Origin: Rhizoclosmatium globosum
Taxonomy: Eukaryota > Chytridiomycota > Chytridiomycetes > Chytridiales > Chytriomycetaceae
NCBI GenBank assembly: GCA_002104985.1
Contig: MCGO01000183.1
Span: 1 to 64,000 of the forward strand
Length of the DNA stretch: 64,000 bases
Direction of reading: 5' to 3'
Shown here: piece after piece, positions 51,518 through 61,533 of the stretch
How positions within the stretch are numbered: position 1 is the first letter of the stretch
Layout: every line of letters begins with the position of its first letter
Made by a program: the position numbers and the translations under genes
Notes under the pieces: generated by a model
Database searches by the model: none
Seen by the model: the letters and a program-made list of their open reading frames with translations, nothing else
Told to the model about the DNA's origin: nothing

Positions 51518-52083
51518 AAAAGCAGCAGCAATGGGTTGTTCACCTTCAGCCACAAACAAGAGACTATGAGATCTGAAAACAAAAGAAGTTGTCATGAAAG
51601 AACTGACAAATATCATCACCGACCTTGAACGTACAATACTAGAAACAGCTAAAACCCTGATTCCAACAAAGGACCCGCACAATATTTACAGAGGAATACA
51701 AACCAAGCCCTGAAATTGACTCAGAGATCTTCCTCACCATAGAAACTTAAAATGATGGTAAGGGAAAGAATCTGGAAACCAAGAGGTGACAAAACCACAG
51801 CATGGGAGGAAACAAACCAAATAACTGCAACAATCAAGGCCAGACAAAATAACACCAGGCAGAAGCATGAGGGACCCAGAAACAAGCCAAAAGAAGGCAA
51901 CCGGAAACACAAGACAACAGAGGTAAAAGAAGGTACACGTTGCCAGCACTGTATGGAACCACTTAACACAGATGAACCCCACAAGCATGGCGGATCTGAA
52001 AAGCACAGTACATGCTATCGGATTGGTTATACAGGCAGGAATGGTTGCGTATTCAGACCAGGGAGTCGGGAAAGTCTTATTTG
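51518..52083 (+). pseudogene. Decayed 3' continuation of the LINE-like remnant
   Basis: Frames are short and broken. The longest (51752-52084) is basic and includes a Cys/His-containing stretch RCQHCMEP..HKHGGSEKHSTC that could be a zinc-binding tail, which is unproven. No reverse transcriptase motif such as (F/Y)xDD was found. Composition is A-rich like the endonuclease remnant. Confidence 0.35.
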
Positions 52084-52140
52084 ATGGGCTGGAAAGTTTT
52101 ATTGCAAATAAACAGAGAATGGTTGACTTGGAAAAAAAAC

Positions 52141-52277
52141 ATTAAGCAAAATAGCTGACACTTTGGGAGCATGTGCCTTGGTGTTGTTGCATACAGAAAA
52201 AGAATGTGGGTTGGTAGTGTCTTGTCTTTTGGGATAATTATGGAACAGAGTGGCTGAGCCACTCTCTTCAAGTACAG
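52141..52277 (+). repeat. Relic of the satellite unit outside the array, direct orientation
   Basis: About 135 bp align without large gaps to the array unit, from TTAAGCAAA(A)TAGCTGACAC through the palindrome GAGTGGCTGAGCCACTC to CAAGTACAG. It has a few private changes (ATACAGAAAAAGAATGTGGG). It breaks off at CAAGTA, where a TA-flanked transposon remnant begins. Confidence 0.9.
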
Positions 52278-52283
52278 CTGTGG

Positions 52284-53307
52284 CCGAAAACCCAAGTCCT
52301 CACTCAACTGACCATTGTCAAATATCTCAAATGGACTCATGCTGCAGAATTAATTGTTTCAGAATCTCGTGCTTTTGGAGACAGTGAACATACTCGTCGC
52401 CGCCATACTGCTCAACACAACAACACCATACCTGCCTGTGGATCAAAAACTCTCGATAAATATTTTCCAATGCCTTCAAAACGTTCTCTATTAAATTTGA
52501 TTAGTGGTTACAACAAGCTTCAACATCAAGTTGTGTCTGGGGTTTGCACGAACATCGCCTTTTCCCTGTTCTTTCACTCTTTACTTTGTTTATTTATTTT
52601 AAAATACAATCTCTTCATAATGTCAGAAGTAGGTTCATGTCTCATTTTCACATGAGTTTTTATTGAGACATCTAGTCAGGTTCTATTTGAACCAAAAAAA
52701 TTAACCAAAACGTACTCTTTGTGTTCCTCTGCGCAGATTTACATTTTTCTTCCCGTTCACGTTCTATTTCTGTCAAGTCAAATCCGAGACATAACAATTA
52801 CTTCGAAATTTTATTTTTTGCCTCTATTTGGAAGTGAACCAAAGTAAAATATGGTAAACTTAAGCAATTTCAATTAGAGTGGGACCATCAATGTTAAAGT
52901 TCATCAGTTCCGCGACATTTGTTTTTTGGCACTCTGTGAACCCTCATTCAGGAACAGTTTGCTTTCTTCTCTGCCATAAGAATGAGTCTGATTGATTGTA
53001 AGACATAAAAACAAAGAAAGGACAATAAAATTTGCTCTATGATATAGAAATGCTACCCTCCAAAGAAATACAAAAAACAGACACTGAAAAACTCGCTTGA
53101 CCACTGCAGTTGGGATACCAAACACTCAGTGATCCTTGCAGACTATCTGCACAAGAAAGATAGACTGGAAAACCTGACAAGGCTGCCTGCCTCGCTCTTC
53201 AAGAGTTCAAAGCATGCGGACTTTAATTCTTTCTTTTTGTTTTTAAATAAATGTTTAGTTTGTGCAAACCCCTGCCCAGCTTGCAGATTGAATCAAAACA
53301 CTGACAA
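52284..53307. other. 5' part of the degraded DDE element; no firm gene
   Basis: A + strand frame around 52350-52540 reads TRRRHTAQHNN..SKTLDKYF and could be an N-terminal exon of the transposase, which is weak. The rest is AT-rich with short frames on both strands and nothing recognisable. Confidence 0.35.
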
Positions 53308-54905
53308 ATGAATGAGTTTGGTGATATGGCGCTCACTGATCTTCCGAGACTAATGGCTGTTAATTCATACTTCAAGCCTATTTTGGAAGGAAAACAGCTG
53401 ATTGAAGCATCAGAAATTGTTTCAAAAGTTGTGTTGTCACGAGGAGTTTGGGGTGCACGGATTTTGCGTGGCTGGGCCAATATTTACTTCAATATCCTTG
53501 CTGCCAATGATTAATCAAGGAAACCACATCAAAGTTAAAAGTTTTATCCATGATGAGGAAGTTCGAGCTGCTTGTTGCACGTTCTTGAGGTCTGTAAAAC
53601 CTGATGAACAGTCTTTCCAGAAATGGAAAGAATATGTGAATTTTGAGCAGCTTCCTGTTTATGCCAATCTCACAGCAAAGACAGGATTCAAAGATACAAC
53701 TTTACCGCTCAATATTAGGCTTTGATTACCCTCAAATCAAAAAAGGTGTTTATGAAGACAGTCATGAGCGTTCTGATGTTGTGGCTTTTCGTGGACCATA
53801 TTATGCTGAGCTCTTGGCTTTACTTCCACGTTCAACTCAGTGGGAGGAGCAAAATGGTGGTTTGGTGGAAGTTCCTCCAGTTTTGGTTCCTGGGGAGGAA
53901 GAAATTGTCTTTTTGTTCAAGATGGAAGTGCGTTTGCTGCCAACGATGGGAAAAAACTTGTTTATCTGCAACACGGTGAAAAGGTTTTGTGGTCCAAGGG
54001 AAATGGAAAGTCTTGTATGATTTCTGGATTCAACTGCCAATGCCATGGACTTTTTCATCACATTATAATTAGTCCAGGTAAAAACTCCGATGGTTGGTGG
54101 ACTTGTGAAAACTTGATTGACACTTGATTGACCAATTGGGTGATGCAATCAAGGAATTTGATTGAATCCACCCAAACAAGACAGGGGTTTGGATATTTGA
54201 TCATTCAATGAATCACTTGAAAAAGCCTGTTGATGGTCTTGTTGTTTCAGGTGATTCGCCATCAAAGGATAATGGAAAGAATGCACCAAAGACGAGACCT
54301 GAATGGTTTGAGACTGAGGATGGTGAAAGAATCATTCAGCAAATGCAGTTTGATGATGGAAAACCAAAGGGATTGGTTACTCTTTTGGCTGAAAGAGTTG
54401 GATCAAAACAAGTTCCAAGGCTTCGAAAGTGTACTTGAATTCCATGTGAGGATGTTTTTCCATTTGGTTGTTGTCAAGTTAATGCACTTTCGTATTTTCC
54501 TGATTTTTTGGAGCAGAAGTCAATGCTTGAAGAAGCCTTTGCTGATGTCAAGCACATGATGAAGCTCAACCAAAGTTTCACTGTGAGTTGTCTTGGATTG
54601 AAAATGTGTGGGGTGACATGAAACGCTTTACTCCAGCAAACTGCTCCTATAGCATTACAGCCTTGAGGGAAACTCTTCCAGAGGCAATTCAATATGTAAA
54701 TTCTGCTGAAGGATTGGTCAGGAACAAGTGTTATCAAAGGAGATGTTTCAGGCTGATTGATGCATACCATAAGGGTAATTCTCTTGCCTTAGCTGCGTTT
54801 GCAGCAAAGAAGTACAAAAGCCATAGAATGATTCCCACAGAAGCTGTACTGAGTGAAATTGTACTGAGTGAAATTCATAGAGAATTTGAAGCTGTTTATG
54901 ATTAA
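53308..54905 (+). pseudogene. Broken DDE transposase (fungal large Tc1/mariner-like family)
   Basis: Conserved blocks of a fungal DDE transposase family appear in order but in shifting frames. They are ASEIVSKVVLSRGVWGARIL (53402-53470), IKKGVYEDSHERSDVVAFR (about 53737-53793, the usual KKGVYxDGHER block), and VQDGSAFAANDGKK (near 53920, first catalytic Asp). Then come SPGKNSDGWWTCENLI, VWIFDHSMNH (near 54190, second Asp), GLVTLLAERVG, CCQVNALSYFPDFLEQKS (near 54470), LSWIENVWGDMKR (54588-54626, catalytic Glu) and KKYKSHRMIP. At least four frame changes or stops separate them (near 53515, 53727, 53915, 54125 and 54438), so no functional protein can be made. Some breaks might be unrecognised introns, but not all. 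Confidence 0.8.
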
Positions 54906-55383
54906 TTTCATCTTTTATTTTTGGAAAGACGAATCGTTTTATAAAAATTTTGGTCCCAAAATTTTGGCCACACTTGATTGAGTTAAGTCGGTGGCCACTG
55001 TAGTCCTACTTCTGCTGCTTGGCGTTCTAATTTAGGTACTCTCTCCTTTGGTTCCTCAAGTATTAGTGTTTGTTGTTTTCTCTCTGTTACAGGGTTTGTT
55101 TGGTTTCAGCATTTCCACCTTGTTGAACTTTCTTGTTTTGTCCAATTCTGGTTTGTTTATGTAACTAGTAAGCTTATGGTATCATTCTGATTGTTTGCTG
55201 TTTCTGGGCCATTTGTGTCTCCTTTCCTTATCTGTTCTTGTCAAGAGTGTCTTTACACATCTTGACGTTATATGCTTTCCCATCTGACCGGGGGATCCTT
55301 CCTTGCAGTTGAACAATTGCTTGAGCCATTATTGTGGTGCACCCAAATCCGACACTGACCTGACCCGTTCTCAGCGTAATGCA
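54906..55383. other. 3' end of DDE element and unassigned sequence
   Basis: Up to 55000 this is the end of the TA-flanked element, with the motif GTGGCC repeated near the terminus. From 55003 to 55383 the sequence is T-rich on the + strand with no supported gene. Confidence 0.4.
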
Positions 55384-55496
55384 CCATGCAACAACACCAA
55401 GGCACACACTTCCAAAGCGTCAGGTATTTTGCTTGATGTGTCCCTCTGCTGTGTGGTAGAAGGTGTTTTCACTCACACACAGTCAATTCAATGCAT
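55384..55496 (-). repeat. Diverged, inverted relic of the satellite unit
   Basis: The minus strand carries about 110 bp of the unit. The + strand shows CATGCAACAACACCAAGGCA, then TTTGCTTGATGTGTCCCTC, GTAGAAGGTGTTT and ACACAGTCAATTCAATGC, in the reverse-complement order of the array. The block GAAAATGG..GTACTCA is shortened. Divergence is clearly higher than within the array, so this is an old copy. Confidence 0.85.
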
Positions 55497-55880
55497 TACT
55501 TCCCACTCTAAGTTGCCAGTTGAGTGTCTCCTCCTCTTGTCTGTTTTCCTTTTGCTTGTTCTTGTTGTGCTTTCCTGGTTTTTAGTGTTGTCCCCATTGT
55601 TGATGGCGGTTATGCTTCTTTCTTCTGTGTTTAATTCTTGCTTTAATCATCCTCCCAGAATTCCTGCCGCAATTTGAACCCAAGAACTATAGATTTTGCT
55701 TTGTCTGCAATTCAATAAAAAGGAGTCCCCTCCTTACGTTTCCACCAGCAATAAGAATTAAATTGGATACTTACTGGTGGCCAGAGTTGGATCAAAGGAA
55801 AGCAGAATTAGAAAATACCTTAAGTATTTCATTTGTGCTCATACCTAATGGTCGGAATAGATTTCTCCTCATCTTTGCAA
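55497..55880. other. No supported gene
   Basis: A hydrophobic + strand frame continues to 55677, but it starts inside the satellite relic and matches nothing recognised. The remainder is AT-rich. Confidence 0.4.
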
Positions 55881-56510
55881 GAGCTTCCAGATAACATTTT
55901 TGACTTTGCTGCTTTTAAACAGATTCAATCCAAAAAATGAAGTCCTCCCTTTCCCAAATCACGCAACAAAGAATGTACTATTCCAGAAAAATCATCAAAG
56001 CTTATATCCAAGAAAATTGGAAATGATCTACTGGTATCATTTTGCTCAATTATGCCACAACAATTTGCTAAAGCTGTTGACAAAGCTCTTCTCAGAGTCT
56101 TGCTGATTGTTTCTTGGAACACATGTTTGAAAGTGGTTATGAAGTTCACAAGTGGCCTGCTTGAATTGAGGAAACTGGAGAAAGTGTTGACAGCAAGTAT
56201 ACTTCTGGAGAGGCCTTCAATGCCGCATTGAAATCTGCTCCTCCTGGTGCAAAAGTTGTTAAATACTCTAATTATGGTGACTCAACATCACTTGATCATA
56301 TATATGTTGGGCACATATCATGGCATCCAAATGTTATATACGAATGAGGCACATTCCACAAGTCAAAGGCCAAAGGTGAAGACAAACTTGTGGCTTTATA
56401 TGCTACAGGAAATAACCCTAAATCCTTTTATTATTTGAATGGCACCAAAGGGGTGCTTGCATTGTGTAAAGGCTCCAAAAACAAACTAAAAGGAGGTAAA
56501 TGAGCAGACT
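55881..56510 (+). pseudogene. Decayed unrecognised gene
   Basis: Consecutive coding-like stretches in shifting frames: LPDNIFDFAAFKQIQS, IGNDLLVSFCSIMPQQFAKA, FLEHMFESGYEVHKWPA, SGEAFNAALKSAPPGAKVV and LDHIYVGHISWHP, then KLVALYATGNNPKSFYYLNG. Stops and frame shifts interrupt them near 55938, 56100, 56164 and 56346. I do not recognise the family. It looks like an abandoned gene or element-encoded protein. Confidence 0.45.
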
Positions 56511-57360
56511 GGAAAGGTCATTAGCTGCAACTGGATCCGGATTGGGACAATGAAATTGCGACTCTAAGTTGACATGAAGAGGTTTCTTGAAAGTCCACAA
56601 AAAAGTCATGAAATGATTAGGACATCACTGTCCCCAGGCTTTAACACGTTTCATGAAATTATTTGAGTTTAATTGGCGCACCTGAAATCATACTAATTTG
56701 GAAAAGTGGGTTTGACCTTTACTCTCCAGAGCCTTTCAATTGACATGATGCATCCTGTGGTACAGGATTGGGTGCATATATGTATTCCTGGCTGGAAAAA
56801 CCCAGCAAGAAGTTTCCTTTGCGTGAGTGTGTGAAGGAAAGAGTTGAACCTTTCCACAGAACTTCAACTGGGGGAAGTTCCCTATTTTTTCCGAGGACAA
56901 AACTGAAGCCCCAACCAAACAATATCTGAAATTAAAGCTTATATTATATTAACCAACAGCAAGGCAGAAACCTATTTCTTCTAAACCTATCTCCTCCCTC
57001 AATCCTTGCATTATCATTAACCAATGATGAATCACTAAAATACGAAGGCAGCCCGTGTTTCCCCTATAATGGCTCAAGCTCACGGCGGGGCAGCTCCTTT
57101 ATTCCTTCGATCTCTTTGATATTTTAACCAGTGATTTCAAAATGCTTTATTAATCGGTAACTATTGTCAAAAGAAGTGTAAACTACTGCATTTGTGACAA
57201 GAGGTGCCTAGAAGTGTGTTGGAGAGTTCCTTTCCTTATGGTTCAAATAACTTCTGTTGATTTCCCTGATCCTCCTTCCAAAACTTTAAATGGAAAATAT
57301 GATGCTATTCCTTTCAAACTGCAAATAAGCAAAAATAATGGATACACCTGCTTTCCTCCA
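56511..57360. other. Intergenic; no supported gene
   Basis: Only short frames without recognisable content are present on either strand. The right end, next to the stop at 57361, should contain the 3' untranslated region of the minus-strand ARM-like gene. Confidence 0.5.
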
Positions 57361-59196
57361 TTACTGATCAACCATAATCAAGAAATTTCTCAAGCCTTTG
57401 TGAAACATCCACAGCTCTGACTTCCTTCTTAGCTCCACACCAACCTTGTGAGACTCCAAACACTCCCAACATCTCCTTGAAACATCATCATATTCCCCTA
57501 ATGACCCTACAAACTCACGAGCAAAGGCAAATGCAGCATCCCCAATAGCTTCCTGTGCTGTTAAATCCCAGTCTGTCTCAGGTAAAAGCAATTGAAGCCT
57601 AGTGTACAACAAAAACCCATCATCCCCAACAAAGATAGCCTTCATTTCACCTGGACACACTTGAGTACACCTCATCAACACATTTACCATAGCAAGCAGC
57701 ATAATTGGTTCAGTAAAGTACTCAAGAGAATCAATTAACAGATCTACCAAGCCCTCAAGATTTTGGGTAATGCTCAATGCACCGCTCATACTAGCCACAC
57801 AAAGCTGGGTAATTTTCAAAAAGACAACATGAGCTCCTTTGGCATCTTCATTTTGAAGAATCTCCAATCTGACTTTTGCAGCTAATTCTGGAAGGACGCT
57901 TCTAGCACAGACAGTATGAAGATCTTGGTGATGAGACATATTAATCAGGATCCAATGATGCTCAGGCTTCCATTCAAGAATCTTTTGAATCACACCTTGG
58001 CAGTTGTTGACAAGAACCTGTTAAACTATTTAGCCTTAAAGGAACGAAAAAGATTGAATTCACCATTGCAACTTCAACATGGGAAGCCATATTTCCAAGC
58101 AATCGGCAACTCATTTCCTGGTATACTTCCAAATCCATCAGCTGATTTACGTAATCCAAGAATGGCTTTTTGCAAAGGTGTATTGCAAATGAGTCAAATC
58201 TTGCAAGCCTTGAGATGACCAAGAGGATTTCGACAGTTTGTTGCTCTGTGAAAATAGCACGTGACATTGCAGATAGAGAGGCATCAATAAACAAATAGAT
58301 CTTTTTCCTTAAAAGTTAGAGGTGATAAATATGATGATAAAACTTACATGACTTTCATCTTCAATGCTTGCAATCGACAAAGCTGATGAAACTATACTCC
58401 AAATCACAAGGAGTTTCTCAAGACTTGCATTCATGGCATGGCTTGGTGGTGTTGCGAATAGAGATATAGACAATGGAGTAATAGCTCTAATGGTTGCACC
58501 AATCATGGATTCAAGAACACGTGGAGCAGTGGCAATATTGGCTATGACCCAAAGAACCTATGAAAGAAGTCAGTATCGAAATGGTTGCCTACTTTACAAA
58601 GAATATAAACAGCAAGGCTTGACATACATTATGCAAGCAAGTTGGCTGGAGCATTGGAGTTTGGACCAGTTGTTCCAGAACAGATTCCAGTTCCCGACCA
58701 AGGTTTTCCCACATTGGTTTTCCACACAAGATTCCGTGATATTCTGTCTGGGCTGCACCAGAGAGATAACATGCAAGGAAAAGAGCACCCCCCTGGATTA
58801 ACAGTGAATTTCAAATAGACAATAAAACCTATAACTTAAATCTAAAAGTACCTTGATTTCAGGATCCATTAAATTAACAATTCGGTGTGCAAGAATTTGC
58901 AGAAATCGCTTGTTGGAGGCTAACTGAAGTCGTTGGTCGCCTGATTGACATCAGACGTAATTAGAAAGAATGAAAACATACCAAACTTTGCTGAGACAAG
59001 AAGAGATAAGAGAATTGCTCGCAGCGCATCTTGCGTTGGAGCTTGCTCCATCTGTGACTCACTTAGTGTCTGATAGAACCATGCGATGTATGCGCACCTT
59101 TTCGATATAATTTGAATCGAGTGGCGCGGCTTCGATGTCTTCAAACACTGGATCGCGCACGGTGGTTAACTGTGCGACTTCACCATCGTTTTCCAT
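57361..59196 (-). CDS. ARM-repeat-like helical protein, 514 aa, seven or eight exons
   Basis: Minus-strand exons: 59196-59098, 59069-58982, 58940-58852, 58792-58628, 58557-58348, 58300-58064, 58017-57361. They join in one frame of 515 codons. Introns are 28, 41, 59, 70, 47 and 46 nt. The 28-nt first intron (GTGCGC..TATCAG) is unusually short. The protein is all-helical in appearance, with armadillo-style segments: HNVLWVIANIATAPRVLESM, QEMSCRLLGNMASHVEVAMV then LVNNCQGVIQKILEW, and LVDLLIDSLEYFTEPIMLLA. The pattern W/LxxxNIA followed by a small loop resembles importin-alpha ARM repeats, but there is no importin-beta-binding domain at the N terminus (MENDGEVAQLTTVRDP). The length also suits proteasome chaperone PSMD5, though I could not align it convincingly. 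Function is left open. Confidence 0.72.
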
Positions 59197-59550
59197 ATTG
59201 ATGTTGACTTGTGCCACCCTACACCACAAAAGCGTCAGTACAACAACAACAACGAGGATTTCAAATTACCCTGCTGCGAGGTTTTGGACCTGGTGATTCG
59301 ATATCCCTATCACCAGGTCTTCTTCAATGCAGCCGCAAGATGATCAATCGACTTTGCACCTATCTGTTTTTGCACGGTCCTATCGATAAGGACCGCCAGT
59401 TCCTAAATAGAACGTAAGGAAGAAAATACACGAGAATGGCCAGACCATACCATCATGAACGAAGATGACATCAATGCGTGTGTCGGTTTGAAGAGTGGAA
59501 CAAAAAAAGGTCTTCAAAGTCAAAGCATCAAATAAATATTCAATCCTACA
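59197..59550. other. Intergenic spacer with two strong hairpins
   Basis: No gene is firmly supported. Hairpin 1, 59287-59319, has a perfect 11-bp stem (GACCTGGTGAT / ATCACCAGGTC) and an 11-nt loop. Hairpin 2, 59375-59395, has a 7-bp stem (CGGTCCT / AGGACCG) and the loop ATCGATA. A + strand frame (QYNNNNEDFKLPCCEVLDLV) overlaps the first, but it lacks a good start and was not called. This spacer should hold the promoter of the minus-strand ARM-like gene and the 3' end of the gene at 59551. Confidence 0.5.
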
Positions 59551-60514
59551 CTACTTTTCCTCAATATCTTCAGCAAATCTTTGAACTGCGAGTAACAAAG
59601 ATGCCCGCATACGTTCTGCATTTTCTCCACCTTGATCCACCATTTGCACCAAATCTCTTTTCATTTTAACTAACAATCTCTCCATTTTCTCAATTTCCGG
59701 CGCTGCATCTAATTCAATCTTAGGTCTAACAAGACGTGTTACTGCTGGGGCAGAGTTTGTCAAACTGGTTGCTGAAATACTCGTATTGTACTCGGAAGAG
59801 AGGTCTAAAATTGGCTTAGAAACTGAGCGAGATTGCATTAATTCTGAATGATTCGGCAATTCTTCAACAGAGCCGGGATCTAAAGTTCCTCTAAGATATG
59901 GCATGAGGATAAATATGAAGAAAAGTGCAAAGTTTTTACGCTTGCTCTGTGATGGAGTTGTTGATTTTTAGAGGAAGGGGAAAGGTTCCAAGTGGCGGAA
60001 TCATATCGGAAAGCACAGACTTCAAATGAAACATGTTAGGAAACGTGATTAGAATATTCAAACATACATAGTTTGCAGCGGAGATCTTTCTCTTCTTAAT
60101 AACAACAGTTGATTCATCATTTATCGAAACCATCTCATTCATATCACTGATGAGTGCTGCAATCTGTCGACGAGATTCCGCCAACGATTTAATCAGCACC
60201 GCGTTTACTTTCTGTGCGCCTTTTAAATAGACAAGGGCAACTAGCAGTAGGTCTTCAGATGGAGTGACAAACATGGGTTTGTTGTTCTTTCCCTGTGGTC
60301 CAAACCAGCCTCCAACCATCGATTCTGGCAGCCCAAGTACGGCACGTTTCCAATCATCAGTAGCAAATATGTCGCGTGGCGTCTTTTGCGTGGGCCACTT
60401 GTTTGGCAAATGGCATATGTTTGACAGGTTGAAATGCAGCAGGCCGTTGTTGTTTGTCCAGTAGCAGTCTTCGACAAGCTCTTCGCGAGCGATTTTGGTG
60501 GGCGGACTCTTCAT
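59551..60514 (-). CDS. Unrecognised 288-aa protein, three exons, C-terminal coiled coil
   Basis: I do not recognise it. Exons: 60514-60068, 60019-59940, 59890-59551; introns of 48 nt (GTATGT, branch CCTAAC) and 49 nt (GTAAAA..CTTAG). The first intron is in frame and easily read through by mistake. The start is the ATG at 60514 (MKSPPTKIAREELVEDCYW); an upstream exon cannot be excluded. The N-terminal 110 residues look globular, with Trp/Pro-rich motifs (PNKWPTQKTP, GGWFGPQGKNN). The middle has ESRRQIAALISDMNEMVS and a basic KKRK. After a Ser-rich linker the last 45 residues form a probable amphipathic helix (IEKMERLLVKMKRDLVQMVD..AVQRFAEDIEEK). The compartment is unknown; KKRK could be a nuclear signal. 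Confidence 0.75.
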
Positions 60515-60643
60515 CAAAGATCGGACGACCAGATGATTGGATTGTGTTGATATGTTTTTTGGATAGAATAAAACAGAAATCAATGAAAACAATTATAGGC
60601 CGAGAATTTTAAAATCAATCACTTTATTTGATTGATGGAAATA

Positions 60644-61342
60644 TCATGCAGTCAACTTTCCTAACAGAGATTTGTAGATACGGGGGAGTTGTTTGTTTTG
60701 GGATAGTTGTTTGGCAACGTACTGAGCAAGAATCTCAGCATTAAGGATAGGGTTTCGAATGATATTGACCTGCAAATGGATAGGAACGTCACGGTACACT
60801 TGAAGAGCATCCAACACGCCATCTTTTTGGGCACGCGCAAGGAGAGGACTGGTGCCATTATACTTTTCCTGGGTTCTTTCCTTCACTAGTTCCGTTTGAG
60901 GAACATCTTTAAACAAAGCCTTGTGGAACTCCTTCTTGCTTTTGCTACCAGCCAACTCAGAGATACGTCTTTCGCCTCTTCCAAGGGCATCAACGATACT
61001 GACGCTGCTGAAGTTGATTGACCGCTGTTCCGGGGAACTGCCGCTGATTTTGGGATGTTGCAAGAGTTTGGAGTGGTCTTCGCCAAAGACAGTTACGTTG
61101 ACCCAGAGACCAGTGGTCGAGGCGCGGATGCCTGGTTCAGCCACGAGCTGGTTTTGGAAAATGTGGCGGACGTAGGAAGCGAGGACGGGATGGCGGACGT
61201 TTGACGGCCAGTTGATCAAACCTCGCAGTCGGAGGGAGAGCGGATGTGTACGGCCCTTAGAGTGGAGACGAATGTCAGCTTTCGTATTGAGAAAGTAGCA
61301 ACCAGAGGTACAGTGGGCCGGTCAAAACAACAGACGTACCAT
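60644..61342 (-). CDS. Mitochondrial small-subunit ribosomal protein uS3m (nuclear copy), N-terminal/KH part
   Basis: Part of the mitochondrial ribosome small subunit, by the mRNA entry region. Exon 1 is just the ATG (61342-61340). After an 84-nt intron (GTACGT..TAAG, 61339-61256), exon 2 (61255-60644) reads GRTHPLSLRLRGLINWPSN, matching the MGxKVHPxxxRLGI start of bacterial uS3. Near the C terminus VPIHLQVNIIRNPILNAEIL then AQYVAKQLSQNKQLPRIYKS matches the uS3 KH-domain end (INIxEVRxPELDAxLVAxxI..QLERR..R). About 80 residues between the two are an insertion rich in Ser/Lys. The C-terminal domain found in bacterial uS3 is absent: the frame ends after KSLLGKLTA. Total 204 aa. In many fungi this gene is in mitochondrial DNA, so a nuclear copy is noteworthy. 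Identity is by motif only. Confidence 0.65.
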
Positions 61343-61533
61343 CTTCTGTGTGAGTTTTCAAGGAAGAGTTCTGATAAAAAAGCAAACAAAGAGCAGTAAC
61401 TCCAAACCATTCGACTTTGACACATGGAATACAGTTATTCAAGCGAAATACATCGAATTGAATGAAGTGTTGCACAGAAGAACAGTGGAAAGAAATGAAT
61501 TAGAATCTGAAAGATTACAGAGTATATGCAGCT

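Larger units (their letters stand above)
52275..55000 (+). mobile_element. Degraded TA-flanked DDE transposon (Tc1/mariner-like superclass)
   Basis: TA dinucleotides at 52273-52274 and 55001-55002 flank a 2.7-kb segment whose ends both begin with CAG when read inward: left CAGCTGTGGCCGA, right complement CAGTGGCCACCGA. TA duplication and CAG termini are typical of Tc1/mariner-like elements. Inside is a frame-broken transposase with DDE motifs. The end alignment is short and gapped, so the exact borders are tentative. Confidence 0.5.

Noticed and set aside
58364..58801. 145-residue plus-strand frame
   Set aside because: It is antisense to exons of the ARM-like gene, which has consistent splice sites and a longer continuous model.
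59201..59335. Resemblance of VDLCHPTPQKRQ to the N terminus of ribosomal protein eS27
   Set aside because: The resemblance stops after a dozen residues; the zinc-binding Cys pattern of eS27 is absent and no start codon fits.
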